Below, in pieces: positions 1-7,857 of a stretch of DNA of 37,797 nt; the stretch's first letter is position 1, and each line of letters starts with the position of its first letter. Below the pieces are notes generated by a model. The model was not told where the DNA came from. It ran no database searches and saw only the letters and a program-made list of their open reading frames with translations. The position numbers and the translations under genes were made by a program. The stretch covers positions 1 to 37,797 of the forward strand of contig LBUA01000005.1 of the NCBI GenBank assembly GCA_000992345.1, given 5' to 3'. The DNA is from Parcubacteria group bacterium GW2011_GWD2_38_12 (lineage in GTDB: Bacteria; Patescibacteriota; Minisyncoccia; GWC2-36-17).

Positions 1-1
1 A

Positions 2-340
2 AAGAGGTTTGAGATAAACGACTTGAAGAAACTTAAGGGGTTGGCTTTTTGGGAGGGTAAAAAAATTGTACAGACGGAGATCCGTTCCCCAATTATGCCC
101 ATGGATGCCATTCCTGTTCCAGCTAGGGACCTAATGAAAATCGAAAAATGTACACACGTGTTCTCCTCAAGAGGGTGTCCTTACCGGTGTGTCTTTTGCG
201 CATCCTCACGCTTTTGGAACAAAACGAGATTTTTCTCGGCCAAATATGTCGTATCCGAGATTAAGAATTTATACGAAAATTATGGATTAACAATTATGGG
301 TGAAGGTTATGTTAAGGAAATTATTAAAACATTAGAATAA
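2..340 (+). pseudogene. Radical SAM protein fragment (B12-binding/radical SAM type), 5' truncated by window edge, C-terminally truncated
   Basis: Frame open to the left edge (..KRFEINDLKKLKGLAFWEGKK); CPYRCVFCASSRFW = CxxxCxxC radical SAM motif; stops about 50 aa after the cluster motif with a non-matching tail TIMGEGYVKEIIKTLE. Confidence 0.6.
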
Positions 341-401
341 TTAAGTGAGAAAGGATCTCGCCAGAGAGTAATTATGAGTTGGAGATGATTCCAGGACAGT
401 T

Positions 402-1559
402 TCAATAATTCCCTGTGATGGCTTCTGGTTTTTCCATTGATCTAACATCTATTTTCCAGCCGGTTAATTTCGCGGCAAGCCTTACATTTTGCCCACCCTT
501 ACCGATAGCCAATGACAATTGATCGCCGGGCACTAAAGCTGTTGCCTCCCTCCTGTCGCCAATTTCAATGTTGACAATTTTTGCGGGAGACAGAGAATTA
601 GCAATAAATTTTGATATATCTTCGGCCCACTCAATAATATCAATTTTTTCTCCGCCAAGTTCTGAAATAACCGCCATTACGCGAGTGCCTTTTTGTCCCA
701 CGCAAGATCCAATAGGATCAACCCCCTCTTGATTTGAAATTACGGCGATTTTACTGCGCGCGCCAGCTTCCCTAGCAACTGATTTTATTTCAACCGTGCC
801 AGAAGCGATTTCCGGCACTTCCAAAGAAAAAAGCTGTTCCAAAAATTTCGGATGAGATCTTGATAAAATAACTTGCGCTCCCTTGGGAGTCGTTTCCACG
901 GATATAACATAAGCTCGCGTGCGAGAACCGATGCGATATCTCTCGCCAGGAATTTGATCATACGGAAACATCACACCAGTCGCTCTGCCAAGATCAATAA
1001 AAATAGTTCTTCCTTCAACTCTCTGAATAATACCACTAATAATCCCTCCTTTTTTAGATTGATATTCGGAAAATACCGCTTCGCGCTCCGCTTCTCTTAA
1101 TCTTTGCATAATAACCTGTTTAGCGGTTTGAGCAGCAATGCGGCCAAAATCTTCGTGAGGAGTCAATTCAAAAACTATCTCCTCCTTCAATTGAGCGTCT
1201 GGTTTTATTTTCTGCGCTTCTTCAATTATGATATGCCGCTCCGGATTGAATCTAACTTTTCGTTCACCATCTTCGGATGCTTCTCCGTCTGGCATGACTT
1301 CAACTTCGATTTGCTCCTCTTCAATTTCAGTATCCTCTTTTTTAAGCATACTTTCATCAACCACAATCTTCACTTGGGACATAGCTATTTTTCCGGTTTC
1401 CATATCAAGCTTTGCCTTTATAATTTGGCCCCTTTCGCCAAAATCCTTTTTATAGGCAGCCGCAATAGCCATCTCTATGGTTTCGATGACTTTATCTTTT
1501 TGAATTCCTTTTTCCTCGGAAATCTGATTTATTGCTGACAAAAATTGTTTATAATCCAT
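402..1559 (-). CDS. nusA: Transcription termination/antitermination factor NusA
   Basis: NusA N-terminal domain, S1 and KH domains (DPIGSCVGQKGTRVMAVISELGGEKIDIIEW, LAIGKGGQNVRLAAKLTGWKIDV). Confidence 0.97.
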   Translation of the reverse strand: MDYKQFLSAINQISEEKGIQKDKVIETIEMAIAAAYKKDFGERGQIIKAKLDMETGKIAMSQVKIVVDESMLKKEDTEIEEEQIEVEVMPDGEASEDGERKVRFNPERHIIIEEAQKIKPDAQLKEEIVFELTPHEDFGRIAAQTAKQVIMQRLREAEREAVFSEYQSKKGGIISGIIQRVEGRTIFIDLGRATGVMFPYDQIPGERYRIGSRTRAYVISVETTPKGAQVILSRSHPKFLEQLFSLEVPEIASGTVEIKSVAREAGARSKIAVISNQEGVDPIGSCVGQKGTRVMAVISELGGEKIDIIEWAEDISKFIANSLSPAKIVNIEIGDRREATALVPGDQLSLAIGKGGQNVRLAAKLTGWKIDVRSMEKPEAITGNY

Positions 1560-1563
1560 AATA

Positions 1564-1630
1564 AATTAGCAACTAGCGACTAGCTATAAGTGATGAGCTA
1601 AATGCTAATCGCTAACTACTAATCGCTACC
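1564..1630. repeat. Degenerate heptad (7-nt) array upstream of nusA
   Basis: ctagcga ctagcta taagtga tgagcta aatgcta atcgcta actacta atcgcta. Confidence 0.7.
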
Positions 1631-1636
1631 CAAAAT

Positions 1637-1661
1637 AAAATCCGACCTCTCGGACGGACTT
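1637..1661 (-). repeat. 25-bp hairpin/terminator-like repeat, copy 1
   Basis: aaaatccgacctctcggacggactt; identical to 2244-2268; minus strand TCCGA-GAGG-TCGGA-TTTT. Confidence 0.8.
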
Positions 1662-1686
1662 GAAAAATCATCTCTTCAATAGATTA

Positions 1687-1715
1687 AAGATACCACCTCT
1701 TTATCTTTCAGTCAA
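1687..1715 (-). promoter_or_regulatory. Putative sigma70-type promoter upstream of nusA
   Basis: Minus strand TTGACT-N17-TATCTT. Confidence 0.55.
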
Positions 1716-1743
1716 TGATTCTGGCACAACGCAGTAATAAAAT

Positions 1744-1772
1744 TTGACATGGATACATTATATCTTTATTAT
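1744..1772 (+). promoter_or_regulatory. Putative sigma70-type promoter for DUF2061 gene leader
   Basis: TTGACA-N17-TATTAT on plus strand, divergent from nusA promoter. Confidence 0.6.
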
Positions 1773-1895
1773 CAATATTATGATATCTAAACAAAACCAA
1801 TCCCAAAAATCAAAATTTATGTGTATGACCGTTCATAAAAGAGCGGCATATTTTGCTATGAGAATGTTCTAATCTTAACTCTCAACGCAATATTT

Positions 1896-1930
1896 ATAAA
1901 AACCGCTCTTCATGTTAGAGCGGTTTTTAT
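1896..1930. terminator. Strong intrinsic terminator hairpin in leader of DUF2061 gene
   Basis: ATAAAAACCGCTC / GAGCGGTTTTTAT, 13-bp perfect stem, 9-nt loop. Confidence 0.75.
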
Positions 1931-1956
1931 ATTTTTTAATATCTAGAAACATAACT

Positions 1957-2172
1957 ATGAATGAAACACACACAAGAAGCATAATAAAAGGCATAAGCTA
2001 CAGAATTATCGGCGCATCCGTGACTACAGCAACAGTATTTGTATTCACAGGTAATACAACTGCCTCTCTGGGGATCGGCCTGACAGAGGCGTTAATAAAG
2101 ACAATAATCTTCTATTCTCATGAAAGAGTTTGGCTCAATATTAAATGGGGCAAAAAATATATAAAAAAATAA
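1957..2172 (+). CDS. DUF2061 family small membrane protein
   Basis: MNETHTRSIIKGISYRIIGASVTTATVFVFTGNTTASLGIGLTEALIKTIIFYSHERVWLNIKWGKK matches the DUF2061 pattern; start moved to ATG 1957. Confidence 0.85.
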   Translation: MNETHTRSIIKGISYRIIGASVTTATVFVFTGNTTASLGIGLTEALIKTIIFYSHERVWLNIKWGKKYIKK

Positions 2173-2243
2173 TTATAATTTGATTTTTAATATGCTATTT
2201 TAATATTTTATTTTTACTATTTAATTTTAATTCACTGATATAA

Positions 2244-2268
2244 AAAATCCGACCTCTCGGACGGACTT
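2244..2268 (-). repeat. 25-bp hairpin/terminator-like repeat, copy 2
   Basis: Identical to 1637-1661. Confidence 0.8.
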
Positions 2269-2293
2269 TAATTCGTTTCTTATTAGTAAATCC

Positions 2294-2323
2294 ATAATAA
2301 ACTTTTTTTAAAAAAATAGTCAA
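2294..2323 (-). promoter_or_regulatory. Putative sigma70-type promoter upstream of repeat copy 2
   Basis: Minus strand TTGACT-N18-TATTAT. Confidence 0.5.
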
Positions 2324-2344
2324 TACCATAGATTGTGCTTACAA

Positions 2345-2368
2345 AAAACCCCGCTTTTACGGGGTTTT
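2345..2368. terminator. Intrinsic terminator of the 51-aa ORF
   Basis: AAAACCCCG-cttttac-CGGGGTTTT hairpin with T-run. Confidence 0.75.
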
Positions 2369-2369
2369 A

Positions 2370-2525
2370 TTATTCTTTCTGACATTGCGGACATTTTATT
2401 CTCTTAAATCCCTTTAACTTCATCTTTTGTTTAAATTTCAAATTATGAGAATAATCCATCCATTCACTTTTATTATTTTGCACTTGATGATGACGGTCGC
2501 ACATCTTGATGATTTTCTTCATCAT
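2370..2525 (-). CDS. Small putative zinc-knuckle protein (51 aa), not in the ORF track
   Basis: Manual translation MMKKIIKMCDRHHQVQNNKSEWMDYSHNLKFKQKMKLKGFKRIKCPQCQKE; GGAGG upstream, TATAAT -10 on minus strand, terminator directly downstream. Confidence 0.6.
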   Translation of the reverse strand: MMKKIIKMCDRHHQVQNNKSEWMDYSHNLKFKQKMKLKGFKRIKCPQCQKE

Positions 2526-2657
2526 CCGCCTCCTTCTTTCTCATATATTTTACCAAAATTATAGTAAAATATGAATTGCTTTGAATTGCGAAATATCTTG
2601 TTTTAAAAAAACTAAAATAAATATACGTTTCTCAAAAAATAAGTCAGTTAAAATAAT

Positions 2658-3515
2658 TTATATCCTAAAAAGAATTTTGGCGTTTTTCGTAGTTTGCTTT
2701 TCCAATTCTTCAAAAGAAATCTCTTTTATTTCCGCAATTTTTTGCGCGGTGTATTTTACGTAAGATGGCTCGTTCCTTTTTCCCCGCATTGGCACCGGCG
2801 TAACATACGGCGCATCTGTCTCCACTATAATTCTATCCAAGGGAAGTTTTTTAATATCTTCATTGTGAGAATATTTCGGGAAAGTCACCACTCCGGCAAA
2901 TGAAATATAAAATCCCATTTTAAGATATTCCCCGACATTTTCCCATGCGCCATTCCCGCCAAAAAAATGCATCACACCAGGCGGATTAGTTAAAAGTTTA
3001 AAGTTAAAAGTTAAAAACTCAATTAAATCATCATGGGCATCGCGACAATGAATTATGAGGGGTTTATTTATTTTATTCGATAATTCAATATGTTTTATAA
3101 AAAGCTCTTTTTGTTTTTCCTTAATTCTTGATTCATAATTCATAATTCTATTTAATCCGCCCTCGCTTTCAGCTTCGGCGGATGCTCGTTTTTGTATCCG
3201 CTCGCTTTCCTCGCGGACAAAAATGGCATAATCCAGTCCCGTTTCCCCTATCGCCACTACTTTTTCATTTTTTGCTAATTCTAAAAATTTTTCTTCATCA
3301 AAAATCTCATTTTTATTATCATTAGGATGCAAACCAACGGCCGCATAAACTCCCTCCTTATATTCATTGGCTATCTGAACCGCCCGTTTTGAAGTCATAA
3401 AATCAGAACCGACATTTACGAGCCAAACATTTTCTTTCAGCGCCCTGTCAATGACTTCTTTATAATCATCTTTAAAATCAGGAAAATTTATATGAGTGTG
3501 GGTGTCAATTAACAT
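2658..3515 (-). CDS. tatD: TatD family metal-dependent hydrolase (with in-frame repeat-derived insertions)
   Basis: MLIDTHTHINFPDF, GLHPND, AIGETGLDY, PLIIHCRDAHDD, VETDAPYVTP motifs. Confidence 0.93.
   Translation of the reverse strand: MLIDTHTHINFPDFKDDYKEVIDRALKENVWLVNVGSDFMTSKRAVQIANEYKEGVYAAVGLHPNDNKNEIFDEEKFLELAKNEKVVAIGETGLDYAIFVREESERIQKRASAEAESEGGLNRIMNYESRIKEKQKELFIKHIELSNKINKPLIIHCRDAHDDLIEFLTFNFKLLTNPPGVMHFFGGNGAWENVGEYLKMGFYISFAGVVTFPKYSHNEDIKKLPLDRIIVETDAPYVTPVPMRGKRNEPSYVKYTAQKIAEIKEISFEELEKQTTKNAKILFRI
2988..3017. repeat. Heptad array inside tatD
   Basis: agttaaa agtttaa agttaaa agttaaa. Confidence 0.75.
3124..3217. repeat. Heptad array plus two palindromes inside tatD
   Basis: gattcat aattcat aattcta; TCCGCC(3156-3161)/GGCGGA(3177-3182); TCCGC(3197-3201)/GCGGA(3213-3217). 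Confidence 0.75.
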
Positions 3516-3567
3516 AGAAGCTCTCCTTGTTTGTTTGTTAAAAAACTATTTATCATAGATTATTATA

Positions 3568-5082
3568 TTATATTGCCTTATTTAATTCAACTCTAGGAAA
3601 AAGTTGTTTTATCTCGCCAATTTTTATTTTCTTTTCCTTCCAATTCATATCATCTATTTTCTCTTCAAAAATCACCTCAAAAATTTTATCGGAAGTTGTC
3701 GGCAAGAATGGCTTAATAAGCCAGGCAATAAAAACAACATTTTTTATTAACACAGATATTTCTGATATAAATTTATCTTGATCTTTTTTTGGCAATTCCC
3801 AAAGTTTTATTTTTTCTATTTGACGATCATTTTCACTCACAAATTGCCAAATCAATCCCAGTGCCTTTTCCAGTTCATAATTTTCCATATAGATATCATA
3901 TTCTTTCTGGATTTTCTTCTTATTTTCATCACCGAAGAGATCCTGCACGTTAATAACAGTATTTCCCAAAATACTCTCGTTTTTCTTGGCAATCATCAAA
4001 ACGCGATTCACCAAATTGCCAAGGCCTCCTGCCAAATCAGCATTATATTTTGCGTCAAATTTCTCTTTGGTAAAATCTACATCGGAAAACATAGACGCCT
4101 CAGCCAAAAAATAATACCTAAAAGCATCTGCGCCGTATTTTGTAATTATTTCAAATGGACTGACCACATTATCCAAAGATTTTGACATTTTCTGTCCAGC
4201 GCTCGTGATAAATCCATGAACCAAAATACTCTTGGGCAATTCAATGCCGGCTGCCAACAATACTGCCGGCCAAACAATAGCGTGAAATTTTAAAATATCT
4301 TTGCCTATTAAATGCGTGTCCGCCGGCCAATATTTTTTAAAATTATCAGTATTCTCCGCATAACCAATGGCGGAAATATAATTGAGCAGCGCCTCAAACC
4401 AGACATAAACATTCTGGGATTTATCTCCTGGCACGGGGATACCCCAAGACACTTGTTCGCTCGGCCTAGACACGCTCAAATCACCCATCTTGGAATCAAT
4501 CATATTCAGCGCTTCCTGCCTGCGATTTTCCGGATATATTTTTATCTTATCCTCTTGCAATATTTTTTTAACATCATCAAGGTACTTGGAAAGCTTGAAA
4601 AAATAGTTTTCCTCTTTGATTATTTCCGGCTCTTTGAGATGATACGGGCATTTCCCGTCTTCAAGTTCGCGATTTGTCTTGAACGCCTCGCAACCGACAC
4701 AATAAAGCCCTTCGTATTCTTTTTTATAAATATCGCCTTTTTCTTTTAAAATCCCCCATATTTTTTCCACGGTCGGCCAGTGCCTTTCTTTGTCAGTGGT
4801 CCTGATGAAAAAATCATTGGAAATACTAAGCACCTCTGCCAATCTTTTTATTTTCAGCGAATTTTGATTGGCAAAATCTTGCGGATCAAGCCCAGCTTTT
4901 TTAGCCGCTTCAAATATTTTCTTGCCATACTCATCAGCGCCGGTCAAGAAAAAAACGTCGTCACCCTTCAATCTCCGATAACGCGCCGAAACATCCGCCT
5001 GCACAAGCTCCCAAGCAAACCCCAAATGAGGCTCTGAATTTATATACATTAAAGAAGTAGTAATGTAGAATTTATTAGGCAT
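3568..5082 (-). CDS. metG: Methionyl-tRNA synthetase
   Basis: YITTSLMYINSEPHLG (HIGH-like), KMSKSLDN (KMSKS). Confidence 0.97.
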   Translation of the reverse strand: MPNKFYITTSLMYINSEPHLGFAWELVQADVSARYRRLKGDDVFFLTGADEYGKKIFEAAKKAGLDPQDFANQNSLKIKRLAEVLSISNDFFIRTTDKERHWPTVEKIWGILKEKGDIYKKEYEGLYCVGCEAFKTNRELEDGKCPYHLKEPEIIKEENYFFKLSKYLDDVKKILQEDKIKIYPENRRQEALNMIDSKMGDLSVSRPSEQVSWGIPVPGDKSQNVYVWFEALLNYISAIGYAENTDNFKKYWPADTHLIGKDILKFHAIVWPAVLLAAGIELPKSILVHGFITSAGQKMSKSLDNVVSPFEIITKYGADAFRYYFLAEASMFSDVDFTKEKFDAKYNADLAGGLGNLVNRVLMIAKKNESILGNTVINVQDLFGDENKKKIQKEYDIYMENYELEKALGLIWQFVSENDRQIEKIKLWELPKKDQDKFISEISVLIKNVVFIAWLIKPFLPTTSDKIFEVIFEEKIDDMNWKEKKIKIGEIKQLFPRVELNKAI

Positions 5083-5130
5083 ATAAAAAATTAAATATAA
5101 AATAGTAAAATTACATATTAAAAATAAAAA

Positions 5131-5502
5131 TTATTTTTTGCCTCTTAGGGTTAACAAACTAGATCCAAATATATTTGATATTTCATCCAATTCTTTCAAA
5201 AACCACTCAACCTCCATGGAGTCTGCTCTCTTTGTATCTCTTAGTATTATAAGCCACAACTTACTTTCATTCGCTGACTTCAGAGAGTGATTAAAAAAAT
5301 TTGCGAAATCTTTCTTACTACTGGCTGATTGCCCTTCAATATAATTTCCTATAATACTCGTGCCACTCCTCAATAATTAATCCCCTATTCTCCTAGAAAC
5401 ATTGTCGTTCGGTAATTTATCAATAAATTTAATTAATTTTAACGTAAAATCATACAGCCTTTTCTTAAATTCATTTTTAAATTTTAATTTGTCATTTTCC
5501 AT
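5131..5502 (-). pseudogene. Four-helix bundle (23S rRNA intervening-sequence protein-like) gene with in-frame TAA at 5377-5379
   Basis: Continuous frame MENDKLKFKNEFKKRLYDFTLKLIKFIDKLPNDNVSRRIGD*LLRSGTSIIGNYIEGQSASSKKDFANFFNHSLKSANESKLWL. Confidence 0.8.
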
Positions 5503-5503
5503 T

Positions 5504-6208
5504 TTAATTTTTAATATTTGATTTTATAATCACCACAAACTCTCCTTTTATTATACCACCTCTCAATTTTTCCAGAACTTCGCTTGGCGTTCCGCGGTAG
5601 ATTGTTTCGAATTTCTTTGTTAATTCCCTACAAACCATTAAATCAGTTTTCAGTTTATAGTTTTTAGTTTGTAGCAAAGAATCCAACTGTTCCAACGCCT
5701 TGATAATCCGGTGGGTGGATTCATAAAAAACTACTGTTCTTTTTTGGGACTCCTCCAAAATATTCACAAAAAATGTTTGCCTGCCCTTTTTGTGCGGCGG
5801 AAATCCCAAGAATAAAAATTCGTCAGTATCAAAACCCGATATAGAAAGTGCCGCAATTGCGGCATTAGGACCGGGAATTGGCTCAATTTTTATTTCTCCT
5901 CCCAATTCTTCCAAGACTTTCCCTATTAATCTCTGACCCGGATCAGATATCCCCGGTGTACCAGCATCCGAAACCAACGCCAAATTTTTGCCCTCCTTCA
6001 AAAGATTGATTATATAATCAATCTTTTGAAGTTTTGAATGTTGATGATAGCTAAGTATTGGCTTTTTAATTTCGTATCTTTCCAATAATATCTTTGTCAC
6101 CCTTGTATCTTCGCAAAGTACTAAATCAACCTCATTTAAAATGCGGATTGCTCGAAATGAAATATCTTCAAGATTGCCAATGGGAGTCGCGACGATGTAT
6201 AATTTCAT
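5504..6208 (-). CDS. rsmI: 16S rRNA (cytidine-2'-O)-methyltransferase RsmI
   Basis: LYIVATPIGNLEDISFRAIRIL, CEDTRVTKILL, SDAGTPGISDPG, CRELTKKFET. Confidence 0.96.
   Translation of the reverse strand: MKLYIVATPIGNLEDISFRAIRILNEVDLVLCEDTRVTKILLERYEIKKPILSYHQHSKLQKIDYIINLLKEGKNLALVSDAGTPGISDPGQRLIGKVLEELGGEIKIEPIPGPNAAIAALSISGFDTDEFLFLGFPPHKKGRQTFFVNILEESQKRTVVFYESTHRIIKALEQLDSLLQTKNYKLKTDLMVCRELTKKFETIYRGTPSEVLEKLRGGIIKGEFVVIIKSNIKN
5644..5674. repeat. Heptad array inside rsmI
   Basis: agttttc agtttat agttttt agtttgt. Confidence 0.75.
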
Positions 6209-6282
6209 AAATCAGCTCGACAGCTCTTTAGCCAAAATTGCTAACGAGTTAAATAGCGAAACCGTTAACGAGCTAATAAGCT

Positions 6283-6750
6283 ATGATATTATCTTCTCAT
6301 ATTATCACAGGCGCAGCGCTTGGCGCTAATTTTCAAAACATCTATCTAATGCCGACTGCCGCAATAGCTCTGCACTTTTTTCTGGACAAAATTCCCCATT
6401 ATGATTACACAATAAAACCATTCTCTTTTATTGTTTCCGCGAAAGTATTTGCAGACATCGGTATCAGCGCAATAACAATACTAATTATATACTTATTCTT
6501 CAATCCCAATATCAATCCTACCTATGTCATTGCTGGCATATTTTTCAGTGTATTGCCAGACGGATTCTTGCTTATTTCTTTTATTTTCCAAAATAAATGG
6601 CTGCAGAAATACCGTCAATTCCATGATTTTTTCCACTGGCAAAGCCAAAAAAATCCGGAAACAAACGGAGAAGAAAAAAAGATTCCAACTTTTTGGAATC
6701 TTTCCGCGCAACTAATTGTTATTATAATAGCGTTGTACTATCTGCTTTAA
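6283..6750 (+). CDS. Hypothetical multi-pass membrane protein
   Basis: ORF with several hydrophobic segments and HF..DKIPHYDY motif; plus strand in a minus-strand neighbourhood. Confidence 0.6.
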   Translation: MILSSHIITGAALGANFQNIYLMPTAAIALHFFLDKIPHYDYTIKPFSFIVSAKVFADIGISAITILIIYLFFNPNINPTYVIAGIFFSVLPDGFLLISFIFQNKWLQKYRQFHDFFHWQSQKNPETNGEEKKIPTFWNLSAQLIVIIIALYYLL

Positions 6751-6762
6751 TTAATTAAAAAT

Positions 6763-7788
6763 TTATATAAGTATATCCTTATTCTGCTCGCCTAAATCTC
6801 CCAATATCTCAACAATCACCGCCGCCACAGGCACAGCAAGAAGCATTCCAATAATTCCCCCTAATTCTGCTCCAACAAGCAATGCAATAATAATAATAAC
6901 GGGATTCAATCCCACCGCTTTTTTCATAACATTGGGCACAATCACATTATTTTCAAATGGCTGTAAGAACGCATAAAATACAACCGTCAGAATCCCGGTT
7001 AGAGGCGAAACCAGAAATCCCAGAATAATAGCGGGAATAGAAGCAATAATCGGACCAGCCATAGGCACAAGCTCGAATATTGCCGCAATTATAGCCAGAA
7101 CGAAAGCATATGGCACGCCAAGAATAGTTAAACCGATAAAAACCAAAACTCCGACAATTAACCCTAAAATAAGTTGGGCTTGGAGCCATTTCCCAAGCTT
7201 TCTATTAGTGCGTTGCCAAAGATCCAAGACATATGGCTCATATTGCCTCGGGGAAATAAACTGCAAAAATTTCTTCACGCCATCTTCTTGTAATGAAAGA
7301 TAAAAAGATAAAACAAAAGTTATAACCACCATCGCAACTCCGCTAAAAATATTCCTGAACAGAGAAAGAGCGCCTCCGCCGGCCATCAAAAAATAATCTT
7401 CAATCTTTACAAGCAAATCTTGGGACTTGGTCATTATCAAGTCTTGCGTAGTGAAACTTTCAAACCCGAAATAACGGCTTATTTGATTATAATGATCGGA
7501 TAGGTTCTCAATCATCTGACCAGTTTGGAAAAGTAAAAGCGGAACCACCAGATAAGAAATCCCGACGAGGATAAGAATGCCGACAATATATATTGATATG
7601 ACATTGATCATTCTTGGCAAACCAAATCTTTGAAGTTTAAAAGACCATCTATCAACAGCAGAGGTAATGATGACGGAAAAAAAAATCATTACCAAGATAT
7701 CGGAAATCAGATACGCAATCCAAATACAAAAGACAACAAACGCCGCCTTAATTAAAGTTTTAACAGAAACATCAATGGGATGTGCCAT
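6763..7788 (-). CDS. AI-2E family transporter (YdiK/PerM-like)
   Basis: Multi-TM protein with ...LSFYLSLQEDGVKKFL..., FELVPMAGPIIASIPAI, LNPVIIIIALLVGAELGGIIGMLLAVPVAA. Confidence 0.92.
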   Translation of the reverse strand: MAHPIDVSVKTLIKAAFVVFCIWIAYLISDILVMIFFSVIITSAVDRWSFKLQRFGLPRMINVISIYIVGILILVGISYLVVPLLLFQTGQMIENLSDHYNQISRYFGFESFTTQDLIMTKSQDLLVKIEDYFLMAGGGALSLFRNIFSGVAMVVITFVLSFYLSLQEDGVKKFLQFISPRQYEPYVLDLWQRTNRKLGKWLQAQLILGLIVGVLVFIGLTILGVPYAFVLAIIAAIFELVPMAGPIIASIPAIILGFLVSPLTGILTVVFYAFLQPFENNVIVPNVMKKAVGLNPVIIIIALLVGAELGGIIGMLLAVPVAAVIVEILGDLGEQNKDILI

Positions 7789-7857
7789 AATTTTCTAAAT
7801 TTTTTCTAAAATTGTATCGCGAATATAATTAACTGATTGCTATTTTTGATAATCATA

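Noticed and set aside
1681-1715. T-box-like AGAGGTGGTA upstream of nusA
   Set aside because: Falls between a good -35 and -10; no specifier stem and nusA is not a typical T-box target.
5377-5379. TAA reassigned as glutamine
   Set aside because: All other genes in the window terminate normally, many with TAA; a single nonsense mutation is simpler.
6209-6282. Possible heptad array in spacer 5' of rsmI
   Set aside because: AACGAG/GCTAA words recur but the 7-nt period is not consistent.
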